A program made the position numbers and the translations under genes. From NCBI GenBank assembly GCA_030248215.1, contig JASANG010002035.1, positions 62,001 to 126,000 on the forward strand: a stretch of DNA of 64,000 nt, read 5' to 3'. Source of the stretch: Enoplolaimus lenunculus. Lineage: Eukaryota; Nematoda; Enoplea; Enoplida; Thoracostomopsidae. The notes beneath the pieces were generated by a model. That model did no database searches and was not told where the DNA came from. It saw nothing but the letters and a program-made list of their open reading frames with translations. Shown here in pieces: positions 1-10,979 of this stretch; position 1 is the first letter of the stretch; every line of letters starts with the position of its first letter.

Positions 1-218
1 GATTTTACTACAAATCTCTATATTTTCGGTTCGAGGTTGAGATTAAACTCTGACTGTAGAACGCTAACTGAATGAAGACCCAAGCGTATTATTTTAAAGA
101 GATTAATTGTAAAATTTTGGTTTTATTAATCTCGATGCAGGCCAGATCCCAATTTTACTTGTTAAATATTAATTTCAAGACAAAAATAAAATAATTTCGC
201 GTTTCAGTTTAATTTTAG

Positions 219-3200
219 GATTCGGTATGGGTATGTCAATCATTTTGAGTTTACCGCTGAACCGTTTTATGCCGGCAGAAAATATGCTCATGAACGATGG
301 TGTAATGATTAAGCTCACCGAACCGGATAAAGGCTACGAATTCGATGCAATTTTTGTTCCGACCGGAGTTCACGCGTTACTGCAACTACGAGCGACTCAG
401 CTTGATTTTATGGATGACCCACCGCGATATACATGTCGCAAAGAAGATCCCACTGGACACTACGCACCACTGTTATGCTATCAACGATGTTTGCTCGAAA
501 CTGCTCATTTGAATTGTTCATGCAGGTATTTTGACACTTATATGAATTCGGCAATTTTTGGACAGAAAAAATATACAAAAACATAGAAATACAAGAATGA
601 AAAAATCTCGTGTGTTAATAAATGAAATTTAAGCACCGTCGAGCCGGATGATGTAAGCTTAAAAACTATATTAAATTGGGTCGATAGTTCAACTATTCAG
701 TAGTTTTAGGTATGTATTATGTTTTTTGTTTTAAAGTGAACGCATCCCACATGTTCGGAATGACTTCCACGCCAATTTGTGGCAGAAGCATCTTTGAGTT
801 ATACACTGCGAAAAATGGTGAGTCAAATTGACGCTCTCCGAAATGGGCTTTCGGGACTACACAAACTGAGAGTCAAATTGGACTCCGCAAGAGTCAAATT
901 CAACTCACTGAGTCACACGATTGACTGGCGAACTCGAATTTGACTCTGTTTGTATAGTCCTGTAGAGTCTAATTCGGAGAGCGTCAATTTGACTCATCAT
1001 TTTTTCCAGTGAACAAGCCTGCTACTAAAATGAGGGTACTGATGACATCTTATTTGTCCATAGTTTCGCCTGTTAAACGGAGTGGTCAACGCATTATATT
1101 TAAACTTAGTATGATGATTGGTCTCATCTCCCAAAATTTACGGAAGATCTCGAAAACTGCACTTTTACAGGCTGTAGAATTACCTGCAGAAGTAAAAAAT
1201 TTTCGGTCCCTACGCTCGCTTGCACAAATTTTTAGATACAATTATCCCGATGCGAGATGAAACCCTGGCAACGTCAGTGGTTCAGTCAATTTCTCTGTCC
1301 AAGGCATACACCTTTCATTTCAGATACATAGGCCTACCATCGGACGAAAATACAGACGACAAAACGTCCGTTCTACCAGCGTGCAAACCGCATCAAGTAA
1401 TCAACTGCATATACCGTGTTCTTGGCAACACTTACAGCAGTGACCCGCTGTTTGCATTACGTTGCAAAGAGCGGTGCGAATCGCGATGCAATTATTGGCA
1501 ATATCACGCCACTGTATCGTACGCAAAATACCCATCACATACACTGGTTAAATCGTATTTCAACGGAACAGAGCATCAAAAAGCGACACAAATTGAAGAA
1601 CTTAACTCGCGAGAAATTATTCTTGAGCTGTTCTACGATAAGCTTGAGTATACGCTGATTAAACATTTCCCATCGATGTCGGCTGATCAGTTTATTGCGA
1701 ATATTGGTAAGTTGGATCACACATGTTATGAAATGACAATAGCATATGCATTCGTAACCGGTAGGTATACACAGTATTATAAGCATATTCCTAGGCCTCA
1801 AACTGAGCCCAAGCCTAAGCCTAAGCGTAAAAATGTACATTTTCCTATGCCCAAGCCTAAGCCTAAGCCTAAAAGCCAAGCAAAAAAATTAGTCTAAAGC
1901 TTAAACGTACTCTTTTCTACTCTCGCAGATAAACGTTTTGCCCCTGATCTTTACATGGGTTGTTTTTCTTTATACGAACTAATATTTTTAGGTTATTTTG
2001 GCAGATTTTGTTATAACCTAAACCGTTTAATTCGGTAGCTGGAGAACATTTTGTAGAACCGCTTATTTGCCAAATTTTATATGGACAAATTTTAAGGGCT
2101 ATTTTCCCAAATTCGGCTAACATATAAAATTGCGGTGATCGGGTTCGCCAGAACTGACTAAACATTTCCGCCAATGTCACCAGATTAGTTTATTGCGAAT
2201 ATATCGTAAGAGCTGATTCTTTTTGGTAACGACTGCTGAATTCTAAAACGCCTCTGCTTGAGTGCGAGCTGAAGATTTGTTAAAATAGCCAGATTCCTGT
2301 GCGAACAATCGTTCTATGTCAAAATCACTAGAGCAGAGCAAGACTCGTGTGAGTACTGTACTCATCGGAAAAGCAAAAACTAATGAGTTAGCCAGGATTT
2401 TGGTTTAGAATGGAACCGGATGTTTGTTAGTGAATGGATGGATTTCTGAAATCTTACTTAAATATGTCCTTAAGTTTTGCTCAGCACATGACGAATAAGT
2501 AAGTCCTCTGAATTTTTGGACAAAAACAAAGAAATCAAATTATATGACAGTGCTTATATCAAGATAGCTAGATTACTTTTATGCTAAGGCGGATCTTTGA
2601 GTCTACACAATCTTAATGGAACCAAGCATTCTATGTGAACACTGTTTGTCTGTAATTCGCTGAATTTGGTGAATGAGTTAAGTTCATGTTTAGTTCACTT
2701 AACTACGCATTCAGACTTAAGTATGAGGTCAGACTTTATAGATAAATTTCAGAAACAAAGCTAATATGTGTCATTTCGCATCAAATTATCAAACGAGATA
2801 AGTTTTTGCAAACTCATTGTAAAAACTAATTCCCACATTATTTGCCTCTCGCTTCGCTTCACCTATAACGTAATCTTTGTTTCAGGCGGTCAAATGGGTC
2901 TCTGGATGGGCGGTTCCATCTTATCGATCATCCATCTATTTGTGTTCTTATGTTTATGCTCACGAGACAAAACGCGACGCGGTGCTGATCTTATTAAGCA
3001 TCATTCACAAAAACGACAATCTCGGCAAAATAGTATTCAACGCCGGCAACAAAACGAAACATTTGACGCTGGTGGTGTCAACGAACAAACGGGTTCAATT
3101 TATGGCTCAGGCAACGATGCAAATCATGCGGCAAGGTGTGAACGGGGGGCCACAACACCCATGGAAGCGTGCCCCCGGCATTCTTTTACTGGCCGCGGTG

Positions 3201-3277
3201 AACCAATCTCAATGCCAGTTGCGACGCGAATCGATTGGAAAAATGGCACCAAACATGAACGCGTATATTCCAGATAA
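219..3277 (+). CDS. DEG/ENaC family sodium channel subunit, 3' part of gene (5' end outside the window)
   Basis: Three exons are visible: 219-525, 1324-1706 and 2886-3277 (stop TAA). Reading phase is kept at both junctions (phase 2, then phase 1). Exon 1 ends in a Cys-rich segment (CYQRC, then NCSC). Exon 2 carries further paired cysteines (RCKERCESRC) followed by YAKYPS, and runs to the start of the second membrane helix. Exon 3 opens with GGQMGLWMGGSILSIIHLF, the DEG/ENaC TM2 signature; GGS stands at the G-x-S selectivity filter. Known family role: trimeric amiloride-sensitive Na+ channels in the plasma membrane, gated by touch, acid or peptides. Odd points: the Glu that usually follows the filter helix in family members (SILTxxE) is His here, and the tail after TM2 is basic and Gln/Asn-rich. 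TM1 and the N-terminus are not in the window. Two mobile elements lie in the introns. Family assignment is firm; subfamily is not. Confidence 0.9.
804..1011. mobile_element. Foldback MITE, family D copy 1
   Basis: About 208 bp that is almost entirely an inverted repeat. It starts CACTGCGAAAAATGGTGAG and ends in the complement, with GAGTCAAATTGACGC near the left end mirrored by GCGTCAATTTGACTC near the right. Two further copies with the same sequence lie at 59337-59550 and 62361-62580. It sits in the first visible DEG/ENaC intron. No transposase is encoded, so it is non-autonomous. Confidence 0.75.
1762..1960 (+). mobile_element. Telomere-hexamer MITE, family A copy 1
   Basis: Shares with other family A copies the left motif CAGTATTATAAGCATATTCC, an interior of AAGCCT (TTAGGC) repeats, the block AATTAGTCTAAAGCTTAAAC and the right end GCCCCTGATCTTTACATGGG. 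The left terminus is degenerate. It lies about 55 bp downstream of a DEG/ENaC exon, inside the intron. Confidence 0.7.
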
Positions 3278-3528
3278 TTTGACGCGTTTTTAACTTCCCC
3301 CCACATTGCGAAAAGTTTAGCAACAAACAAAAATTTTGTTTTTGTTTTATTATTTATTGCTGCTTATTTCGTTGAGAAGCGCTGATCCCAAGTTGCAACC
3401 TACCACAATTTTAAGAAAAACAGGCGTTGCTGATCTTTCAACTTTCGTTCTAAAGCGGTTCTCATTTGATTTTCCACCAAAAATATAGCCAAAAAGTATT
3501 TTATTTAAAAAAATCTATAGTTGTTCTG

Positions 3529-3714
3529 GTCCAAGTTACTTTAAGGAGGGTACCGGTTTCTGGTAGGTCTATGAAAGAGTAGGATGAGATTCTAGATTAC
3601 ATTTTTTGTTTAGGCTTAGGCTTAAGCTTAGGAACACATTTTTGCAACGCTTGGGCTTAGGCTTAACATTAGGAATACGCTTAATCTACTGTTTCCCTTA
3701 AAGTAACATTGGCC
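3529..3714. mobile_element. Telomere-hexamer MITE, family B copy 1
   Basis: 186 bp with terminal inverted repeats: left GGTCCAAGTTACTTTAAGG, right TTAAAGTAACATTGGCC. The interior has (TTAGGC)n-like tracts around ACACATTTTTGCAACGCTT. A second copy with the same layout is at 57964-58147. The outer GGCC-ATGT termini resemble those of family A, so the two families are probably related. Confidence 0.75.
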
Positions 3715-4546
3715 GCTGTTCTAATAGTGAATTGCTTTAGTGTGCAGGGATTGGGGAGAGTTTTATATCCCCATTTGTCTCAACACACTTTCAAATTATG
3801 AGTTATCCGCTATATTCAACAATATGGGTTGTCACAAGTTTCTCGGGGAAACATGTTTTGAGCAGAAACCGTGATTGGATTGTCTTTTCGTCGCTCTGAA
3901 AGTATTATTCGCAACAGCGTACGGCTATCATTGTTTCATAAGTTCTGAACACCAGTCTCTACAGTTTGGGCAAGGCTGTGTATTTTTGTGTACTTTCTGA
4001 ACCGTAGTAAAATTGCGTTTGGTTTCTTGCTCACTTCTCTCAATGCGATTTTCACTATATTTACTGTGCGGTGTCTAATCAGAATTTTTTAAATTCAAAC
4101 CATATATGATCAAGTCCGCACAATCTGTTTAAGCGAAGTACACAATACAAAGTGTTTACCAATTTTGTGCAATCTTCATACAGATAAAATTTTTGACTAT
4201 TTGAAAACCCGAGCTATAGAAGGAAAACCGCTTAAACATCGATGCTAATGTCCACAGTTAACGCTTAGTTGTCCCCAGCAAACTGAATGCGGGTTAACAG
4301 TAATAAACTGTATTCAAATGTCGTTTAAACTAATTGAATGAAATAATTAATGTTAGAATATGCTATGGTGCTTAATATATTTCGAAAAATATATTCATTA
4401 CCGGCAATAATATCTTTGTTTAAACCAATCTAAATAATTATTTGCACATTGACAGATACGTTCTCTCCGCCGGAAGTTTGAAATGGAAATCCCATATTCG
4501 TCCAATTAAAATAATCAACGATTAATAATACCACGTGCGCACGATA

Positions 4547-4768
4547 CAAGAGTGCGCAGCTCTTGGAGTTCCGCACGGTTCAAAATGTACCACCAGGCGT
4601 TGCCTTTTTGGCGGACCCCTTTTATTTCGCGGAAGGTCTCTGTCACATGCAATACGCCTAAACTGAACTGTAAACCAAGCGTTTCTGATGCCGGCTACAT
4701 ACACTGCAATGGATCGCATAGGGACCCCCTCTAAATAAGAGGGATTGGTTCAAAACACAACGCGTTTT
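4547..4768. mobile_element. Family F inverted-repeat element, partial copy 3
   Basis: Begins CAAGAGTGCGCAG and contains GGCGTTGCCTTTTTGGCGGAC, split by variation from GGCGTTGCGTTTTTGG in the copy at 23714-24033. It ends around AAAACACAACGCGTTTT. The right terminal repeat seen in the other two copies is missing, so this copy is truncated. Confidence 0.5.
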
Positions 4769-4911
4769 AATTTAATTCAAACTGTATTTTTTCAAGTTAT
4801 ATAATAAATGAGCAATAAGCATTACGATATTAAACATATACCGATTAATTTTTGCTAATTTCCACAAATGTCCGGAATGTGTTGCAAGGCTCTTGTACAC
4901 TTGTCCGCTAC

Positions 4912-5200
4912 ATTTAAGGTTTTGACTCAGGCTCAGACTTCGATAAAAGCTTACACAAAGGTTTAAGGCTAAGCGTGAAGCCGCTTCCTAAACCGGCCAT
5001 GTTATATAAATTTTTACTGCACAAGCTTAATGAGCTTACGGTTTAGGTTTCCAAAAAGCCTAAAACCAAGTCTAAACCTTTGTGTTGGCTTTTGCCTAAA
5101 CATCAGAATAAATCGAACCCTAAACATTTAGCATATTGTGGCGAAAAAGTGCACAAGAACCCGTAAGCCTAAGCCTGAGCTCAGAGCTGTAATTTTAGGC
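4912..5200. repeat. Degenerate telomere-like (TTAGGC) repeats
   Basis: Scattered CCTAAAC, GGCTTA and CCTAAGCC units separated by short unique sequence, in both orientations. Probably decayed remains of several family A or B elements. It directly abuts the 3' end of the aminotransferase gene on the minus strand. Confidence 0.5.
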
Positions 5201-5227
5201 CTGCGGATGCTGTGTACAAGAGCAGCG

Positions 5228-8200
5228 TTAAGTGAACGGCTGTTTAATGAAATTTTTAACATCTTCTAATCGGTTTTGAATAAACGTTTCCGGCTGCAAC
5301 GACATCACAGCGTCGCCAAGTTGTTCGAAATCGCTCAGCTCATGGTAGATTTGACACGCAAGTCGTATGACGAGAATTTGTGAGCCAAAAAATTCTTCAA
5401 CATAAATAAAAGTTGTCATGTTGTACTGTTCGAGTAAGGCTAACATAAGCGCAGCTGCATGCAATTGTGTCGGTTGTTCTGTAATAAATTGAGGCAACTC
5501 AACAATCGGCATTGAAGCGTAGACTTTATGATGCTTCTGGCAACATCGTGTGCCCCATTTAGCTGTAAGCATTTGAACTGCCTTTTTCGCCAACGCGTGC
5601 AAATGCTTTTGAGTCTTTCGAAGCCCTCCACAAACGTCTTCGATAAAATCAAGCGCATAATGTGCCGTTATGTAGCCGGTAAAATCCATATGACCGGTGT
5701 ACGAGAATTCTTTTGTGAAACAACTGCCGTAAAAATACGATACCACCAAAGGTTCAATTAAATCTTGTTTCGCCGGATCGACGTACAAAAACCCGACCCC
5801 TGGACAACTGTACATCCATTTATGCATCGTTCCCACGTAATAATCGGCACCTATACGTTGAACGTTTAGCGCAATTTGACCCGCAGCCTGAGCACCATCT
5901 ACTGCGACAGAAACGCCAAATTCGTGAAATATTTTCACTATTTTACGAGCTGGAAATACGAAACCAGATTTCGAAGTGACATGACAAAAATTGGCTAAAA
6001 TTGGCAACCGTTTCTGGTGTTTCATGTACTGGAGGGCATTTCGGACTCGACGCAGAATGGTCCTGTTAGACGCTGGCAACGGCATATCGACAATTTCGAC
6101 GTTAATCGCATGCGTCCAACGTAAATATTCACACGCGTGTATTGTAGCATCGTAGTCGCACGAAAATACTAACAACGTGTCGCCGGCGTGCCATGGTTGC
6201 GATTTGAGTATTGCATTTGTGGCGTAGTTCGCGTTTGGCACTAGCACTATATCGTCTGGATCGGTATGCAGTGCCTAGAATTATATTGAGGCAAATTTCA
6301 AAATGTTGCAAACTGATTACAATAGCGTGTTGTTTACAGTTTGAAATTTAAAAAGATGTTTCCAGAAATTGTAGCCAGCAGTTCATTTCTGAAAGGTGTA
6401 GCCTGATTTAAAGGAAAATCTTTTTGAACTGTAGAAAAACTTTTCTGTTATTCCCTTCCCAGCCCACGTTTGCCCAAACATCGTTGCATATACAAAATTT
6501 TTTGGATATTGGAGCTTCTCATGTGACAAATTATTTAGCATTAAATGCAGCGAGCGGAGCTGAGTCCAATAGTGTTTAAATTTTTTGCAATCAGACGATA
6601 GGATAACAAGTTTCTGTCAAATAACTGATTCGGCGCGCTGCCAACGATTGGGGTCAGCGCCAAAATATTTATTTGACCATAATGTCTGATTGCAAAAAAT
6701 TTAACACCATTGCACTAAGCTCTACAAGCTGCATCGAATGGTATATAATTTGATCGACTTTTTGGTAAAAATATTTGGTGTTCCAAAAGAGCACCTTGGG
6801 ACCTTATAAAATTCAAATTTAAGTGTGGAATGATCAAGGGAGATTTTGAGAAGATCAATTATGCAAAAATTTTAAAAATCAATCCATTTTTGGACAAACG
6901 CGGGTGTGGGATAACGGAAAAGACCCGAAAAAATGGGGGTATTTTAAGCTTATAAAGGTATCCTTTTTCATCTCTCACAGTATCGGGGAAGGGTCGATAT
7001 ATACGTCGTTTCCTTCCTTTATATAAGCCCATGTGGTGGACCTTGAATTTTGTGTCAGGACAGACCACAAATATGTGCAGTGCTCCGTTTGTACCGTAGC
7101 CAAGCAAAGTGTTATCTATTTTTGTGGTAGCAGGCACTGATACGCAGTAAAAATTGTAATTGTTCACAATATCGTCACTTCAACTTTAACGTACTGTCAA
7201 TATCAAATTATATTTTCAAAATGTTTGTCGAAAAATTTGCAATATTAAACTTTTGCGCACAGTGCTGTAGCTGAAAGATGTAAGCATGAAACATGCTTGT
7301 TCTAGTGCATATAGTTATCATACATGTAATGTGCAGTCTTTTGTGTGTTTTCGGGGAGCATACGTGTCGATGTACCCTCTACGATAAAAACCGCAGGACA
7401 GGCGGGCGGCGTAGCGAAGTGAAAGAGCATTTGTTTATAGATCGGAAAGTTGTAAGTTTGAAGCCATGGTGCTCGTGATTTTACAGAGCTTAGTTAAACA
7501 AGTTTGGGACTAATCCTATCATACAGACCAAAAGCACTAGTTTGAGCATTAAAGTTTCTAAGCACTAGTTTGAGCATTAAAGTTTCTAAGCACTAGTTTG
7601 AGCATTAAAGTTTCTAAGCACTAGTTTGAGCATTAAAGTTTCTAAGCACTAGTTTGAGCATTAAAGTTTCTAAGCACTAGTTTGAGCATTAAAGTTTCTA
7701 AGCACTAGTTTGAGCATTAAAGTTTCTAAGCACTAGTTTGAGCATTAAAGTTTCTAAGCACTAGTTTGAGCATTAAAGTTTCTAAGCACTAGTTTGAGCA
7801 TTAAAGTTTCTAAGCACTAGTTTGAGCATTAAAGTTTCTAAGCACTAGTTTGAGCATTAAAGTTTCTAAGCACTAGTTTGAGCATTAAAGTTTCTAAGCA
7901 CTAGTTTGAGCATTAAAGTTTCTAAGCACTAGTTTGAGCATTAAAGTTTCTAAGCACTAGTTTGAGCATTAAAGTTTCTAAGCACTAGTTTGAGCATTAA
8001 AGTTTCTAAGCACTAGTTTGAGCATTAAAGTTTCTAAGCACTAGTTTGAGCATTAAAGTTTCTAAGCACTAGTTTGAGCATTAAAGTTTCTAAGCACTAG
8101 TTTGAGCATTAAAGTTTCTAAGCACTAGTTTGAGCATTAAAGTTTCTAAGCACTAGTTTGAGCATTAAAGTTTCTAAATATGCAAATCAAAGTGTACGAT

Positions 8201-9486
8201 ACTGGCTAGTAGCCAGCTTAACATGCAAGAGGGACAAAACATTTTTAGGAGCGATAAAAATTTCAAACGACTGTCAGAAGTGAGGCTGAAACTTTTCTAT
8301 GCGACCAAAAGTTTTTTAGATATGGCTAACGGCCCTGGGCCATTCTTACTATAGGCCCGATTCGACGTACCTTAGCCAAGGCGTACTCTGACTGGCGTAC
8401 ACGAATTGGCACAGTTTTGAATCGCCAGAGGACATTGTTGGCTTGCATTTCTGTTTCCAACGCTTTTCGTGCACGCGTCACCACCTCCGGGGTACAACCA
8501 TACGATGCGCTATTAAACATCAGTCCTTCAATGTGCGCAAAATGTGTTTGCCGCATTTTCGCTCCAAATTCACATCGTTTCAAGTCGATATTGATTTCTT
8601 TTGATTTCAAAAAATCGCCCAGCTTGTCAAATACCAGTCGACCACCAACAGATTCGGCAACGTTCAAACAATCGTTTCGATGAATACACGACCGAACCGT
8701 CCCACAGCATGCATCTGAGCTTGCCTGAGTGCAACAAATTTCCATCACTCGCCGGCGATCTTTTTGATGTTCAGCAACTTTTTCGTCAGTGATCGATGCA
8801 AATTTTGAGACGTGTTTATTGTCCATGTTCGGCGCAAATTCTTCCGGCAACTTGACGCGTTTCGATATCCGCGGAACGATTTCGGACTGAATAAATTTTT
8901 CACGCGTCGACAAACCAGCTGATCCCAATCCGCGCTGCTGTTTTGATGAAGCGGCTTTTGTGGTCGATCCCGGTGATTTTGGTAACGGCGGCGCCAAACG
9001 GTCAGTATTGTCTTTTTCGACGGTGGAAACAGTTTTCGCTTTTGCTGTGGGACTGGGCAAAGAACTGTCTGGTGGTTGTTTCACACCGTTCTGGCTTGCG
9101 TCCGCTGGCATTTGTCGTCCGTCGTGAATGTCGTCGGCGAAAATAATCGGTTTTGCCGGCACTGCATCTGTTTGCAGTTTGCGTTCGTTCAAGGGAGAGG
9201 CGTTTACGTTGCCTTTCCCTGCTTCCAAAGAAGTTCCGTTCGCTTTGCTTAGTGCCGGTTGATTCCCACCGTTACCAGGACTAGAATATTGGTTTGTTGT
9301 ACTAGAACGTTCAGTTTGGTTACCAGCTTGGAATTCTTTTAATGAAAGCGTAACAGTACCTTTACCTGGAGGTTCTCCTTTGCCAGAAGCGAACGGGCCC
9401 TGAAATGGTTGAGGTTGTTTATGACGCGGCGAAGCCATCACAGGAATGCCTGATTTAGGACTAGAAATATTGTTGTCGTCTGCCAT
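5228..9486 (-). CDS. PLP-dependent class V aminotransferase (isopenicillin-N-epimerase-like) with long N-terminal extension
   Basis: Two exons: 9486-8371 (372 codons, starting MADDNNISSPK) and 6274-5228 (348 codons plus TAA), joined in phase 0 at donor AAG/GTACGT and acceptor TTCTAG/GCA; about 720 residues in all. The fold starts late in exon 1 (FNSASYGCTPEVVTRA) and continues in exon 2: DPDDIVLVPNANYATNA, HVTSKSG, VAVDGAQAAGQ (Asp expected to pair with the PLP ring nitrogen) and GTMHKW (the Lys expected to form the PLP Schiff base). This is the isopenicillin N epimerase/cysteine desulfurase-like group of fold type I enzymes, usually about 400 residues. Odd: roughly 290 extra N-terminal residues rich in Ser, Pro, Lys and Gln, then a Cys cluster (CCTQASSDACC). 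Natural substrate unknown. An in-frame GTG upstream of the chosen ATG is ignored, as the gene is eukaryotic. The intron carries the 28-bp minisatellite. Confidence 0.88.
6440..6922. mobile_element. Inverted-repeat element, family J copy 1
   Basis: Left arm (CTTTTCTGTTATTCCCTTCC, then CCCACGTTTGCCCAAA) is mirrored on the right by a minus-strand arm (CTTTTCCGTTATCCC, then CCGCGTTTGTCCAAA). The arms are about 90 bp and imperfect, some 480 bp apart end to end. A single related arm lies at 41225-41345. No coding capacity. Located in the aminotransferase intron. Confidence 0.5.
7404..7476 (+). repeat. tRNA-like sequence, possible SINE remnant
   Basis: GGCGTAGCGAAGTG resembles a tRNA A box and AAGTTTGAAGCC a B box, at roughly tRNA spacing, but no stable cloverleaf can be drawn. 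It may be the head of a tRNA-derived SINE. Weak call. Confidence 0.3.
7534..8177. repeat. 28-bp minisatellite, 23 copies
   Basis: Exactly 644 bp, or 23 units of 28 bp, that look identical to each other by eye. The unit begins GCACTAGTTTGAGC and ends AAAGTTTCTAA. There are no spacers, so it is not a CRISPR array. It lies in the only intron of the aminotransferase gene, about 190 bp from the splice donor of exon 1. Such uniformity means recent expansion, strong homogenisation or an assembly artefact. Confidence 0.97.
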
Positions 9487-9828
9487 TCGAATTACTCGTA
9501 TCGTGAATGTAAAGTACACTCATTCACCTGAATTAGATTTCTGTGACGTCCAGTTGCGCAAATTTGGTAATTGTCAGTTGACCAATTACTGCTCTAAGTA
9601 TTTTCTAACCAATTAATTACCTTATGATTTATAAATTAATGGTTTATGTAAAACTGCTAATCAAATTGTCAGCAGTATAGATGGTACCGTTTGATGGTTC
9701 TGCAAGCTGTGTAAAAAGTGGATCATCATAAAGCCCATTGTGTATTGCAGAATCAACCCAACTAGAAATGAACACCTATGGTAGTTTATCTGTTGGTCGA
9801 TAGTGCCGGTATGGTGGTTTAGAGGGGG

Positions 9829-10040
9829 CAGTGGCGTGTGCAGGGGGAAGGTCCAAGCGGTACGGACCCACCCCTGCTCATAAGACAGAAATTAAAATGA
9901 AGCTTAGTGAACTATAGTAAATGCAGTAATAGCAATTATATGTACGATCGTGACACCCGAGCTGCCCCATTTATAACGTAAACCCCGTATTACGATCTCC
10001 CCGAACCCACTCCTTCTATTTTTTTCTGCACACGCCACTG
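9829..10040. mobile_element. CAGTGGCG-type MITE, copy 1
   Basis: 212 bp bounded by CAGTGGCGTGTGCAG on the left and its exact complement CTGCACACGCCACTG on the right. Flanks are G-rich on both sides (GAGGGG), possibly a target duplication. Terminal CAGTGGCG repeats are common in hAT-like MITEs, but I cannot fix the superfamily from this alone. A second copy is at 49256-49430. Confidence 0.7.
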
Positions 10041-10574
10041 GAGGGGACAGTAAACACTCTTAAATGCTTGTGAGAGATCGAACAGTATAGATCGAACTTG
10101 TAAAATTTCAAAAATTAACATTTGCAAAAAAGAGTTCTATTTACAGTCAGCCGATGGTCTTCGAATGCCTGGGTCCATGGAAAGTTTATTTTTGGAACCC
10201 TATAATCGAAACATTTCACGGGCTTGTTTGTGGTCGCATTGTCTAAATTAGATATATTGAGCCTGTTTTTGGGCAGATTTGCGCTCGGTATAATGTTAGT
10301 ACGGCAGGGTGGCTTCATGGGGCGATCCATCCGATTTTCTACCTTTATCCGCGTGCGCTGACTGGACCGCGGTAGACTGCCGGTCCGTGGCTTTATATCA
10401 TTATTATTATTATCTTAAAATGACAGTATACTTGAACAACTTACGTTATTAGTTATTGGCTAAATTAAATAATTTGTGCCTGTTTTAGGGCAGATTAGCG
10501 TTTGTTCCAATGTTAGTGCGCGGTACACGCAAAAAATTTATAGTATAACACGAATAGAGCTGTCTATAGAAGGG

Positions 10575-10979
10575 TACTGTAGTGACCCAAATAAAGGGGG
10601 TAATAAGAAGGGTCCCCATTTTGAGTCGCAATCAATAGGAGTCCGTATCTCTAATAAGAGTGGGGAAGCGGATAAATTCCCTAAACCTTAATTAGAGTCT
10701 ATAATTGTCAATTATCCCTGATTGTACTACATAAATGACTACAGGACCAAATAAAGTTTACTTCGAAACTTTAGAGCATATATACGTAAGTTTTGAAGAG
10801 ACATTCCAAAGTATAACACTGCATTATCGCTTAAACTTTTGATACAAGACCGATCAGTAACGAAGGCCGGCAGATGGCGGGTTAAATATAAATAATAGTC
10901 CGTATAACCGAATAACAGGGGGCACCCTCTTGAAGAGGCAAAATAAATATCAGTCACCCCTCTTATTCGGGTCACTAAA
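10575..10979 (-). mobile_element. Tc1/mariner-like MITE, family C copy 1
   Basis: About 405 bp. Left end TACTGTAGTGACCCAAATAA; right end CTTATTCGGGTCACTAAA. The inner block (GGACCAAATAAAG, CATAAATGACT) is the reverse complement of the block found in copies 2 to 4. No transposase is encoded. Confidence 0.75.

Larger units (their letters stand above)
3278..5227. other. Intergenic region between the DEG/ENaC and aminotransferase genes
   Basis: No convincing coding exon. It holds a family B telomere-hexamer MITE (3529-3714), a partial family F element (4547-4768) and a block of degraded TTAGGC-like repeats at about 4912-5200. The two flanking genes converge here. The stretch 3720-4540 is AT-rich with nothing recognisable. 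Confidence 0.6.

Noticed and set aside
2877-3293. A 138-codon frame overlapping the last DEG/ENaC exon
   Set aside because: The other frame carries the TM2 signature GGQMGLWMGGS and joins in phase; this one is a shadow.
7534-8177. CRISPR-like array of 28-bp repeats
   Set aside because: Units are directly adjacent with no spacers, and the window is clearly a eukaryotic genome with introns.
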